Source: Natronoarchaeum philippinense
Lineage (GTDB): Archaea; Halobacteriota; Halobacteria; Halobacteriales; Natronoarchaeaceae
Direction: 5' to 3'
Assembly: GCF_900215575.1 (NCBI RefSeq)
Contig: NZ_OBEJ01000001.1
Location: 248,001-312,000, forward strand
DNA: 64,000 nt
Shown here: piece by piece, positions 45,762 through 54,583 of the stretch
How positions within the stretch are numbered: position 1 is the first letter of the stretch
Layout of the letters: every line of letters begins with the position of its first letter
Notes under the pieces: model-generated
The model's database searches: none
What the model was told of the DNA's origin: nothing
What the model saw: only the letters and a program-made list of their open reading frames with translations
Program-made: the position numbers and the translations under genes

Positions 45762-46667
45762 TCAGGTAGAGAAGTTAGGCGAAAATCGGACAAAAAGCGG
45801 AGCGTGATCACTGCATTCGAGTCCATCAGCGTCATAATAACAGTCCTCAGGATTCAGGCTCTCTGATGCGATCACGTGGTCGAATCGTTTCCCCGTCAGG
45901 GTATCACAGTCTCCCGTAGGATGACTGATGTCTAGTGTATCGAGATCACCGTAACCGTAGATTGTTCGAAAGACATCTACCATCCCAACATCCTCTAGAC
46001 CTGTCAGAATGTTGCACTCTGCGGCCTGCCATCGCTCCGATAGTGCATCGTCCTTCTCGCTTCGCCACGGAATCACCTCACCGTCCTCGGTCTCAGCCTT
46101 GGGTGCATTGAAGTCCCCTGCGAGTATTCGGGGCCCGGTCTCTTTCGCGAGAATGCGATTGTATACGTTCTCCAGAACCTTGATCTTCTCCTCTCCGAAC
46201 ATATTCCCAGGCACGGTCCGTACGTTCCAGAGATCAATCGTTGTGTCTCCGAAATCAACCTCTGCGTTGAGAATCTTCTCAGGGAAATTTGTATCCCAGT
46301 GCTTGCGGGTAGCGTCACCAAACGGGGGCTCACTGATACTTGGCGTCTGTCTACTGAGGTCTTCCAGAGCACTATCCTCGTGTATCGCAATGAGATTCCC
46401 GTTCACCCCGTTGAAATCTTGGAAGGGGGGCACGTCAAGCTCTCCGAGTTTGCGACTCCAATCCAAGGTATCCACGATTTCTGCATACCCGGCAATGCTC
46501 TCCAGTTTGTTATACCAGAGTTCACGCCGGTTAGTCGTCACTTCGTTGAGCATCAGGAGATCGGGACAGTCGGCATTCTCCACAATGAACCGAATCTGCT
46601 TGTCAATTCGGTCAGGTGATCCGGCCGGCGGAAACGCACCCTGGACGTTCCACGAAAAAACCTCCAT
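45762..46667 (-). CDS. Endonuclease/exonuclease/phosphatase (EEP) family protein
   Basis: The 301-residue protein has the EEP hallmarks: MEVFSWNVQGAF at the start (Asn metal ligand), DLLMLNEVTTNR with the catalytic Glu, RILAGDFNAP (the GDFN motif) and CSDHAPLFVRF with the final Asp-His pair. All key residues are present. Members hydrolyse DNA, RNA or phosphoesters, and the substrate is unknown. It is divergent from the transglycosylase operon, so it may serve the same defence module. The start at 46667 was chosen because the first strand begins there. Confidence 0.8.
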   Translation of the reverse strand: MEVFSWNVQGAFPPAGSPDRIDKQIRFIVENADCPDLLMLNEVTTNRRELWYNKLESIAGYAEIVDTLDWSRKLGELDVPPFQDFNGVNGNLIAIHEDSALEDLSRQTPSISEPPFGDATRKHWDTNFPEKILNAEVDFGDTTIDLWNVRTVPGNMFGEEKIKVLENVYNRILAKETGPRILAGDFNAPKAETEDGEVIPWRSEKDDALSERWQAAECNILTGLEDVGMVDVFRTIYGYGDLDTLDISHPTGDCDTLTGKRFDHVIASESLNPEDCYYDADGLECSDHAPLFVRFSPNFST

Positions 46668-46915
46668 ACCGTCTATGTCTGGCTCTAGAATTATAATCCA
46701 ATCCCAGCGTTTGAGATACGCGCGCTGTATTCCAGCACGACCGCTAATCTCCATCACCTGCTGTGGGTTTCAACAAGACCAGAAAAACCCACCTCCGGCT
46801 CGGGTACGTCCTAACGTGATAATATTTTCATCCGTTCCGGAACTACACTTCGACGAAGCGGAAAGGGAGATTCATAAGGAGGAACCAACTTAGCGTAAGA
46901 CGGTGAATAGAATCT

Positions 46916-49819
46916 GTGAGATTTTACGTTCCTGAGTGGGACGACGCGGTCGATTCCCACTACGATTTCCGACACGACGAACTCTCTACTCTCGACCGTC
47001 AGGAGCGGGATCTAGATTACATCTGGGATATTTTCGAGCGCGACACAACCCCGATCGATGGCGTGCTAATTTCGCGTGAACAAGTTGAAGAGACGACTCG
47101 CAAAGCAAATCGTCTCGCCGAGTACGGGGTCTACGATGACCCGGTGTTGTCCGTTCCAGAATGGCTTCCTACGATCAGCGACTGCGGCGCGTGGGGCTAC
47201 AAGTCACTCCCGTTCCCTCCGTACGGGAACGCCGAGATGCTTGACTTCTACGAAACGCTGGAGGTCACAGTCGGCGTTACTATCGATCACCTCGTTTTGG
47301 GTTCGGGGAAAGACAAGGGTCGTCTGTACCTCGACGAACGCGCCTTCCATACCGATTTCAAGAAGAGTGACATCCCAGACGCACTGACTGACGTCGTCGA
47401 TTTGATGGTCGACGAGTGGCCCAACGAATGGCCTACTTACGTCGAGGAGTACGAACCGTCCATCTGTACTCAATCGAAGAAGGAGGTCGAGGCCTTTGCT
47501 CCAGAAGACTTCCAAGGCGACGTCGATACGGTACTTGCGCGATTGGCTCGTGATCCCAGAGCGGTGTACCGAGAGGACGACGCAGCATTCCGCTACGAGC
47601 TTACTCTCCGGAACGCTCAGGAGATGTACGACCTGTACCACCGAGGTAACTACCCGTTCCGGCTAATGGTAGCGATCCAGGGCTGGAACCCCGAGACGTA
47701 TATCGAGGCCACGGAAGAAGTGCTCGACATTGGATACGATTATCTCGGTATCGGTGGCGTCGCTGGCAGTCCCATCCACGACGTCAGGCAAATCGTGAAG
47801 GGCGTCGGAAAGACTGTAAAGGAGTTTGAACGCGAGAATAACACTCGCATTGACTCGCACGTCTTCGGGTTTGCGAAGAGCGAAGGATTCGAGACGGTCG
47901 GTCGATCGGGGATGACCAGTTTCGATAGTGCGAGTATGCTCCGTTCGGCATGGACAGGAGGGCAGAATTACCGGCTTGACAACAACGAGCGATACGACGC
48001 GATTCGGGTTCGTTACCCATCTAACCGCGATTCTCTTGCAGAGGCCGTGGAGAAGTCCCTTCGAGGCCGCGAGACGCTAGTTGCGTTGAGAGCCTTCGAT
48101 TCTGAGGAACCCATCGTTGACGCGCTCTATGAGTGGGAGAAGAAAGCAGAAAAGGTCCTTCCAGCCACTCGAGAATATCTACGTGAACACCGTCACGACG
48201 AGCAATACGACGCTTCGCTACTCCAAGAAGTCGAAACCGCTTTTAGAGACGATTTCGAGTACGCCCGAGAGCTCCAAGCGAGCTTCAGCGACAATCTTCG
48301 AGGAAAGCTGGTCAAACTTCTTCGGAAAGACGATCCCGAAGACCCGGTTAGCTTCGAAGAGTATTCTGATTTACTAACCGTCGCACAGCAAGAGTTCGAG
48401 CCTTTCCCGCGTATGACTACCATCCTTGAAAACGACGATCCTGAAACTACTTATGACGCGATTTGGACCGTCGTTCGAGATTACGCGACGTGGATCGGCG
48501 ACGAAGACCTCTTAGAAGAGTACCAGCGTACACTGCAAAACCGACCTTGGGAGAAGTGCGATTGCTCGATCTGTACCGAGAACAGTATCGAGGTCTGTAT
48601 CTTCCGTGGTAACGACCGCAACCGTCGACGTGGATTCCATAACACCCGACGGTTCTACGACGAGTTCACCGACGAGCTACCGAAAATCCTCATCGGAATT
48701 CGAGGTACGGCATCTCTGAACGGCTACGAAACTATCGAGGACTACCTTCGAGCCGAGCATCCAGACTTCTGGCAGCAGGTGCATGATCTCCCAGTTGCCG
48801 AAGTTGGCGTTTTGGATGCCGGCGGTGTACGGGAATGGTGGGACGAGACCCCCACCGGCGTTTCGCTTGCCCGGAGTCGCATGGCTGAAAACCTTGGCCA
48901 GCAAGCAGAGCGATACCAGAAGGTGTTCCTCCACACACCTGACGGAGAAATCGACGAGCACATCGTAGATGCCGTGGAAGAAAGCAACTGCACAATCCAG
49001 ACGTTCCAAGATCCATCGAAACTGCGCCAGAATGCTTTGGAAGCGTGCGGAGAGAATTACATAGCTGGGGATGACTTCCTGCCTCACCCACCCAAAATCA
49101 ACGTCCAGGATGGGCTCGACATTTTGGTTATCGACCAATGTTCTGGCTCGAAGGACATCCCCGAAGGTGCACCCGTCTTCGATGATAAAGAGACGCTCCA
49201 ATTCTCGAGAGAAGAGCTCTTGGAGCGCGATAATGTTCCCGGAATCAACGCCAAGGATCTCTACACGGGCCGACAGCAGGAGTTCGTGAAGGAAGCGGTT
49301 AGACGGCTCAAAGGAGAAGGTCACGATGTCGAGCGGTACTTCATAAGTGCAGGCTTCGGCCTCGTTTCCGAGGACGAACCGTTGCCGCCATATGAAGTGA
49401 CGTTCAGTTCGATGGGCGTTGCCGACATCAGGGAGCGATCTAAACAACTCAGCATTCAGGCCGACTTAGAGCAGGTGCTGAACGAGTCAGACTACGATGT
49501 AGTCTTCTTCACTCTCGGGAAGGATTACTACACCAGCATTGACATCGATAATATGGTCCAGAACGTTCGTTCTGACCGTATTGGAGTCGTCTTCAACCGG
49601 GAACTCGTCGACGACCAGTTCGATAATATCGTGTCAGTGCCTGCCCGCACAGAAGACGCGAAAAACCACGGCACAATCGTAGTAGGGTTGAAAGGACACT
49701 ATATGAAGAATTTCGCACACCGTATAGACAGTGTCGAATCACTGGAACCTGAAGCGATTGAGGGCCTCTGTCGTCGTGTAGAAGAGGAACCTACTCAGAT
49801 GGCCTTCGAGAAGTATTAG
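46916..49819 (+). CDS. Long TGT-like enzyme with YaaA/DUF6884-like C-terminus (DpdA-related)
   Basis: The 967-residue protein (GTG start; a stop lies just upstream in frame) has a tRNA-guanine-transglycosylase-like part over residues 1-580. SDCGAWGY at 88-95 stands where TGTs have DSGGF (Asp89 as base), TSFDSASMLRSAW gives a nucleophile at Asp337, and CDCSIC (548-553) with His575 forms the zinc site. A large helical insert lies at about 370-540. The C-terminal domain (about 735-967) has DQCSGSKDIPEGAP and YFISAGFGLVSEDEPL, as in YaaA/DUF6884 proteins. Such enzymes swap guanine for 7-deazaguanines. The shape fits DpdA-type DNA enzymes better than ArcTGT. Confidence 0.7.
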   Translation: MRFYVPEWDDAVDSHYDFRHDELSTLDRQERDLDYIWDIFERDTTPIDGVLISREQVEETTRKANRLAEYGVYDDPVLSVPEWLPTISDCGAWGYKSLPFPPYGNAEMLDFYETLEVTVGVTIDHLVLGSGKDKGRLYLDERAFHTDFKKSDIPDALTDVVDLMVDEWPNEWPTYVEEYEPSICTQSKKEVEAFAPEDFQGDVDTVLARLARDPRAVYREDDAAFRYELTLRNAQEMYDLYHRGNYPFRLMVAIQGWNPETYIEATEEVLDIGYDYLGIGGVAGSPIHDVRQIVKGVGKTVKEFERENNTRIDSHVFGFAKSEGFETVGRSGMTSFDSASMLRSAWTGGQNYRLDNNERYDAIRVRYPSNRDSLAEAVEKSLRGRETLVALRAFDSEEPIVDALYEWEKKAEKVLPATREYLREHRHDEQYDASLLQEVETAFRDDFEYARELQASFSDNLRGKLVKLLRKDDPEDPVSFEEYSDLLTVAQQEFEPFPRMTTILENDDPETTYDAIWTVVRDYATWIGDEDLLEEYQRTLQNRPWEKCDCSICTENSIEVCIFRGNDRNRRRGFHNTRRFYDEFTDELPKILIGIRGTASLNGYETIEDYLRAEHPDFWQQVHDLPVAEVGVLDAGGVREWWDETPTGVSLARSRMAENLGQQAERYQKVFLHTPDGEIDEHIVDAVEESNCTIQTFQDPSKLRQNALEACGENYIAGDDFLPHPPKINVQDGLDILVIDQCSGSKDIPEGAPVFDDKETLQFSREELLERDNVPGINAKDLYTGRQQEFVKEAVRRLKGEGHDVERYFISAGFGLVSEDEPLPPYEVTFSSMGVADIRERSKQLSIQADLEQVLNESDYDVVFFTLGKDYYTSIDIDNMVQNVRSDRIGVVFNRELVDDQFDNIVSVPARTEDAKNHGTIVVGLKGHYMKNFAHRIDSVESLEPEAIEGLCRRVEEEPTQMAFEKY

Positions 49820-49916
49820 ACGAGAAATTACTAAGGCGAACCTCTATACTTCACCTCTTCTGATCGTCTATCGCCCCATTATCTAAGTAAGATAACAGCA
49901 TATCCGAGCGGGAGGG

Positions 49917-50951
49917 ATGCTGTACAGACAACGGAAACTCGATCTTCCCCACGGAGAACTGGATACACCAGTTCTCTTCCCAGTTAGGAACGTGGGGAAG
50001 CGATCGAGTGATAACACTCCCAAGTACGTCGGCACTATCCCGGAGTTTTCCGCGGCGATGATTAACGCTCGATCGATACGGAACCGGGACCCGATGTGGA
50101 ATCGGCTAACGAATGGTGTGACCCTCCGCGAAGAGATGGATGTTCCAGAGGATACCATCATCTTCGCTGATAGCGGTGGATTCGATTTTTCTGAGCAGGA
50201 GATCGACACTACACCGAAAAAGACGATCAAAACTCAACGGAAATTAGATAGCGACATACACGGAACAATTGACATTCCTTTATCCAGAGAAAACCGTGCA
50301 GCAGAGAACCAACGGCGTATCGACCGAAGCATCGAGTTTGCTCTCGAAGCAAGTGATCTCCATACTGGTGATGCTCTTCTCTTTGCAAGCGTTCACGGGT
50401 ACGATCCAGAAACGATTCGTAACAATATCCAGTACCTGGAGAACCACGGAGATTTTGACGGATACGCACTCGGGAGTATGGTCCCAATCCGGACGGACTA
50501 CAAAAAGGTAACAAAGCTGGTACTGGCTGCAAGAAATGCGACAAAGAAGCATCTACACGTTTATGGGCTCGGTGGATTAGTCTATCAGCCACTTTTACTT
50601 TATCTCGGTGTCGATAGTTTTGACTCGTCGGCGTTCATCAGAAGTGCCGGCAATCGTAACTACTTGATACCTGGTTTTGGAGGGGAGGAGCTCCACAACA
50701 TCGAGGACTTGGATCGGTTGCCTTGCCCCTGTCCGATCTGTGGGCAACGGAGTTTAGAAGACATCCGGGAAGATCGAACCGCGCTCACTCAACATAATCT
50801 CTGGGCGCTTGCAACGGAGCTTCGGCGATTCAAATACATAGCTGAGTCCGATCGAGACGTCGAGAATTATCTCGATCTTCGGTTCCAGGGCAACGAAGTC
50901 ACTAAGAGAGCCTATGAAACCGCAAAACAGCAAGTGAGGAGGCTCACATGA
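49917..50951 (+). CDS. Short TGT-fold enzyme (DpdA-like base exchange)
   Basis: The 344-residue protein keeps the transglycosylase core: ADSGGFDF at 84-91 (Asp85 as base), YALGSMVPIR at 183-192, HVYGLGG and GVDSFDSSAF at 231-240 with nucleophile candidates Asp233/Asp236. The zinc site is C270, C272, C275 and H293 (CPCPICG, then TQHNLWAL). It lacks the PUA and C-terminal domains that ArcTGT uses to bind tRNA, so tRNA is an unlikely substrate. A GGAGG lies five bases before the ATG. It overlaps the next gene by ATGA. It probably inserts preQ0 or a relative into DNA. Confidence 0.75.
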   Translation: MLYRQRKLDLPHGELDTPVLFPVRNVGKRSSDNTPKYVGTIPEFSAAMINARSIRNRDPMWNRLTNGVTLREEMDVPEDTIIFADSGGFDFSEQEIDTTPKKTIKTQRKLDSDIHGTIDIPLSRENRAAENQRRIDRSIEFALEASDLHTGDALLFASVHGYDPETIRNNIQYLENHGDFDGYALGSMVPIRTDYKKVTKLVLAARNATKKHLHVYGLGGLVYQPLLLYLGVDSFDSSAFIRSAGNRNYLIPGFGGEELHNIEDLDRLPCPCPICGQRSLEDIREDRTALTQHNLWALATELRRFKYIAESDRDVENYLDLRFQGNEVTKRAYETAKQQVRRLT

Positions 50952-51844
50952 GTGACGAACGAGCGACGATCCGTCCAGTCACACTGAGCCGTCTGGTCGA
51001 ACTCACACACGCCTGTGCAGACGACGAGAAAACGACAGAGGATCTCGAGACTGCCCTCGATGTAAGTCATCGGCGAGCGCGAGAAACAGTCCTAGAAGCG
51101 AAACGGATCGATCTTCTGGACGAACGCGAGTCAGATGATGTTTCCTTTTACGAGACCACTGCTATCGGTGAAGCATTCTTAGAGGCGATTCAAGATGAGG
51201 ACTGGCAGCAAGTGAGTTCAATCCTCGCGACTCGTAGCCCTCACTACGGAGCATTTCTCGAGGTTCTGGAGCAGATCGAACCGACAGACCTCGATGCCCT
51301 TCTGGAGAGCCTGGAAGAAGACCAGAAGTATACACCCTATTCGTTCAACCAGACCGGCATAGAGGTCGTCGGTGACTGGGCTGAGCGATTAGGTCGCGTT
51401 CAGCGGAATGCCTTCACTGGGAGCTACTATTTGACCAGCCACTCTAGCATTCCGGATAACTTCCCTTTCGTGGTGCTTGACGCTTATGACAACCTCGAAC
51501 AGACGGCTGGCATAGATTTGCGACAGCGCTATCTGTCGATACCGCAACTTCGGGAAGAAGTCTGTGAACGAGTTGGATGTTCACGTGAGGGTTTCGACGA
51601 GGCGCTGGTCGCTCTTTGCCAGCAGAACGTCGGCAAGCTCGAGCTGTCGGGAGCCCCGATGGATACGGAGGCTAAAGATTCTGCTCTCGGGATAAAGCAA
51701 ATTTCCTTGGCAGATGAGGGAACGTTGGTCTCCACGTCGCAATCAACACAGCAGGTGATGTCTGGCGTCGAATTGTACGACAAACAATACTACTACCTCG
51801 CGGTCCACGACCGCGACGTCACGTTCCACCAGGAGGATACATAA
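50948..51844 (+). CDS. Winged-helix protein of the transglycosylase operon
   Basis: The 298-residue protein begins with a winged helix (about 10-75: EDLETALDVSHRRARETVL then LDERESDDVSFYETT). Helical segments and a second winged-helix-like unit follow near 200-250 (SIPQLREEVCERVGCSREGF). Its C-terminal strand pair (GVELYDKQYYYLAVHDRDV) is unrecognised. It overlaps the transglycosylase before it and the ATPase after it, so the three are made together. A DNA-binding adaptor for the ATPase is the simplest reading. I know no named homologue. Confidence 0.6.
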   Translation: MSDERATIRPVTLSRLVELTHACADDEKTTEDLETALDVSHRRARETVLEAKRIDLLDERESDDVSFYETTAIGEAFLEAIQDEDWQQVSSILATRSPHYGAFLEVLEQIEPTDLDALLESLEEDQKYTPYSFNQTGIEVVGDWAERLGRVQRNAFTGSYYLTSHSSIPDNFPFVVLDAYDNLEQTAGIDLRQRYLSIPQLREEVCERVGCSREGFDEALVALCQQNVGKLELSGAPMDTEAKDSALGIKQISLADEGTLVSTSQSTQQVMSGVELYDKQYYYLAVHDRDVTFHQEDT

Positions 51845-53001
51845 TGTCCGACGCATTCGACATTTCAGACGAACAGCAAGACTACTCACAGTACGGTCTC
51901 GAGGCCAATCCGTTTCCGTACAGTCCGGTTCCCGCAGAGGACCCCGAAATATACTGTGGTCAACAGCACGTCTCCGAAAAGATTAGTTCCACAGTCTCTA
52001 CGATGCTTTCGACTGGAAAGTCCAAGCATCTCGTTATTACTGGGAAATACGGCAACGGAAAGTCGCATACGCTCAAATATACCCGCTCGCTGTTACGGGA
52101 CCGGGACGATGTCGTCGTTGGGTACGTTGCTCAACCGGGCGAAGGCTTTCTCGACATCTATCATGAGTTCGTGTACGACCTAGGTTTCAATCGAGTCCAA
52201 GAGTTGGCCTACGAGTACCTCGCCTCGGTTGCTCGTGACGTCACAGATGCGAATCCAATTAGCGCGAGCGCAATGAAATCGCTCATCGATGAGGGAGAAA
52301 TCCTTCTCTCTGAGATCGTCCCGGAGGCAGTTCGACGATTAAGCGATGTGACTCACTTTGCCGACTTTGCTCGTGCGATCGTACACATGGTGTACGAAGA
52401 CACCAACCTCTATGCTTGGCAGTGGTTGACCGCAGAGGGTATCCGGTATGAGCAGCGCAAGGAGATGGAGATCCACAGCGCACTCGATGACGATACGATG
52501 GGCGTCCGGGCGTTTACCGCTTTCAAGAATATGCTACTCGAGCTCGGTTATACTGGCGTATTCGTTTTCGTCGACGAGTTCGAGAGTATCGCCCGTCTCA
52601 GCCCAAAAAACGAGCAGGCTACGCTCAACAGTATTCGACACCTGATGGACCAGAATAGTTCCGGGCTGTGTATGTTGTTTGGCTGTGCTCCCGAAGTCTG
52701 GCAAGACGTCATGAGTGAGTATCATGCTTTTAGCGAGCGAATCGGAGAGGAGGTCGCTCTGAAACCCCTCACAAACGAGCATCTGAACGATCTGGTATCA
52801 GACTACCTCAGCCGAGAGCGCAATGGGCCAAACGAAGATTCTTCAATAGACCCGTTTACTGATGAAGCGTTGGACGTGATTCTACAACGTTCTCAGGGTA
52901 ACGTTCGCCAGGCCCTGGCTATCTGTAGCCGCGTGCTGGACTCTGCTATTGAGGAAAGCCGAGAGCAGGTCACACCTGAATTCGTTCAAGAATCGATGTG
53001 A
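51844..53001 (+). CDS. AAA-type ATPase, BrxD/DUF2791-like
   Basis: The 385-residue protein has an ANPFPYSPVP lead-in, Walker A GKYGNGKS (67-74), Walker B VFVFVDEFE near 239-247 and a sensor-2-like GNVRQALAICSRVLDSA near 350-366. The fold resembles Orc/Cdc6- and TniB-like ATPases and the BREX protein BrxD (DUF2791 family). It follows a winged-helix gene with a one-base overlap. Clamp loading or target scanning for the modification enzymes is plausible but inferred. It lacks the C-terminal winged helix of true Orc1/Cdc6. Confidence 0.6.
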   Translation: MSDAFDISDEQQDYSQYGLEANPFPYSPVPAEDPEIYCGQQHVSEKISSTVSTMLSTGKSKHLVITGKYGNGKSHTLKYTRSLLRDRDDVVVGYVAQPGEGFLDIYHEFVYDLGFNRVQELAYEYLASVARDVTDANPISASAMKSLIDEGEILLSEIVPEAVRRLSDVTHFADFARAIVHMVYEDTNLYAWQWLTAEGIRYEQRKEMEIHSALDDDTMGVRAFTAFKNMLLELGYTGVFVFVDEFESIARLSPKNEQATLNSIRHLMDQNSSGLCMLFGCAPEVWQDVMSEYHAFSERIGEEVALKPLTNEHLNDLVSDYLSRERNGPNEDSSIDPFTDEALDVILQRSQGNVRQALAICSRVLDSAIEESREQVTPEFVQESM

Positions 53002-53266
53002 AAAGTGGTCTACTGAACGAACATCCCACTAGTTATGGGGCTTCTGTCCCTCAAGCCATTTTGAACCGCGTCGAGGATGGGCAGTTTCAGAAGGAGAAAC
53101 ACATCCCGCTAGGTTCATGGGCACTCTGACATCAATACGGCAGCCAGACCGTATGATCCGATACATGCATACGCCTACGTATATTTCGGAAACCCATCTT
53201 CATTTGTTCGATTCACCAAGATCAATTTCTCCCAATAGAACCGTAGATCAGCAGGAGGCGTAGCGG

Positions 53267-54046
53267 TCAGACTCGAGTAAGAGCTTCGTAGCTCTCGTCG
53301 TCTGCGAGTTCGTAGAGGCGGTCGAGGTTTGGGTCGGGCACTTCTATTCTCGCCTCATACTCGCTATCTCCCCAAGTGGCACCGAGAACGGGTCGCACCA
53401 TAGCGCGTACGTGCTCGTAGTCTTCGGGGTCAAGCGCTTGGAGATCGTGGTCGTTTTTGATTTGCTGCACGTCGTGTTGCCATCCAGCGTAGGGTTTCTC
53501 GACGTCAATGCTGACACGGGTGCCGTCAGCGTGAGTGAGGAGGTCAACGATTCCACCACGACCGTTGAGCAGTTTCTGCGTGATGACTTCGGTCGCGCTA
53601 GTGACGTAGCGATCGACGAGATCAACGACGGCGGATCCAGGGATGGAAGCCGACACACCGACATCGCTCAGACTTTTTTCGATGTCCATGCTGGCGACCG
53701 GGACCTTTGCTGACTCGATCGGGACGATACGCGGCCTTTGCGTCGCGACTTGTTGAATTTTGACGTAATAGCTGTCTATCGTCCCCTGCGTGTAGCCCGT
53801 CCCCTGAATGTAGAGGGCGGCGTCAGGATCAACGTACCAACCACTGGTACTGGAGAGAGCAGACAGGTCCACTTCAAGGTCGGATCCTTGCTCGACTGGG
53901 ATCTGGCCCTGGATTTTGTACTCTGGCTCGTTTATAAACCTGTTCTCGATCTTGGTTGCGTCGAGTTCCACCGGCAGCTCGAGGGGACCTCCACCATCGT
54001 GGAAGCCGTGATCGTCAGCGGTGGGTGATGCGTTTGATTGACTCAT
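53267..54046 (-). CDS. Hypothetical element protein (259 aa)
   Basis: I do not recognise this protein. It has a disordered N-terminus (about 1-30), a beta-rich domain (IENRFINEPEYKIQGQIPV, SSTSGWYVDPDAALYIQGTG) and a helical C-terminus with DRLYELADDESYEALTRV. There are no membrane segments or catalytic motifs. It lies downstream of the ParA pair on the same strand after a 154-base gap with partition-like repeats. The 265-base gap to its right holds two related ~27-base segments 80 bases apart (53021 and 53101) and no gene. Confidence 0.5.
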   Translation of the reverse strand: MSQSNASPTADDHGFHDGGGPLELPVELDATKIENRFINEPEYKIQGQIPVEQGSDLEVDLSALSSTSGWYVDPDAALYIQGTGYTQGTIDSYYVKIQQVATQRPRIVPIESAKVPVASMDIEKSLSDVGVSASIPGSAVVDLVDRYVTSATEVITQKLLNGRGGIVDLLTHADGTRVSIDVEKPYAGWQHDVQQIKNDHDLQALDPEDYEHVRAMVRPVLGATWGDSEYEARIEVPDPNLDRLYELADDESYEALTRV

Positions 54047-54166
54047 CGCAAGTGGAGATTTTGATTGGTCAGGTAAATACCCTAGCCCACTGACGGATCC
54101 TCTCCGAGCACTTGTATCTATAGTTAGAATGGGCTGAGAGACAATATACGGCGAGAATATGTGGAT

Positions 54167-54185
54167 ATAGGTTTTCCTATAGGAT
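54167..54185. repeat. Partition-site-like palindrome, copy downstream of ParA pair
   Basis: ATAGGTTTTCCTATAGGAT contains ATAGG-N4-CCTAT and an overlapping CCTATAGG palindrome. It lies 16 bases beyond the stop of the small ParA-partner gene. It matches the copy at 55460-55478 at 16 of 19 positions. The stop codon region itself contains another CTATAG. Confidence 0.5.
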
Positions 54186-54200
54186 ACGATATAGAGGCAT

Positions 54201-54581
54201 CTATAGGTTTTTTGTCGCCTTATCGCTGACCGCCTCGCGCGTCGCTTTCATAGCCTCCGGTGCGGCGGTTCCAAGTCCAAGCCGAAGCGCAAGCCGAATA
54301 ACCTCGCTCCGATCAACGTCCTCCTGGTCGACATCGAGCTCGTCCTGAAGACGATGACCGACATCATCCAGATGCTCGGGATGGTTCTCGAGAGCGCGAA
54401 CTAATGCTGCCATTGGCCCGTCCCAGACACTGACGACCTTCTGCTGATCTCCTTCGTCGATTTTCTCCAGTTCTTCAAGAATCGCGGTTTTGAGGTCATT
54501 CCGTTTCTGTTCTGCACTCACTTCGTCCAATCGGTCTCCTTGGCTGGTCTGCTGTTTCAGCTCTTCAATTTCGTCATCCAT
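54201..54581 (-). CDS. Small ParA-partner protein, probably centromere-binding
   Basis: The 126-residue acidic helical protein starts two bases after the ParA stop, so the two form an operon. N-terminal helices (DEIEELKQQTSQGDRL, KRNDLKTAILEELEKI) are followed by a DRSEVIRLALRLGLG segment that resembles a ribbon-helix-helix unit. It has no ParB fold. Small RHH-like proteins often replace ParB in type Ib partition cassettes. I infer that role from operon context and from the matching palindromes on both sides. Confidence 0.55.
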   Translation of the reverse strand: MDDEIEELKQQTSQGDRLDEVSAEQKRNDLKTAILEELEKIDEGDQQKVVSVWDGPMAALVRALENHPEHLDDVGHRLQDELDVDQEDVDRSEVIRLALRLGLGTAAPEAMKATREAVSDKATKNL

Positions 54582-54583
54582 GG

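Noticed and set aside
46916-49819. The host's archaeosine tRNA transglycosylase (ArcTGT)
   Set aside because: No PUA domain is seen, the DSGGF motif is altered, and the gene lies on a mobile element beside a second TGT-like gene. The host enzyme should be elsewhere in the genome.
51844-53001. Orc1/Cdc6 replication initiator
   Set aside because: The AAA core is similar, but the C-terminal winged helix of Orc1/Cdc6 is missing and the gene is embedded in an operon with transglycosylases. A BrxD/TniB-like ATPase fits better.
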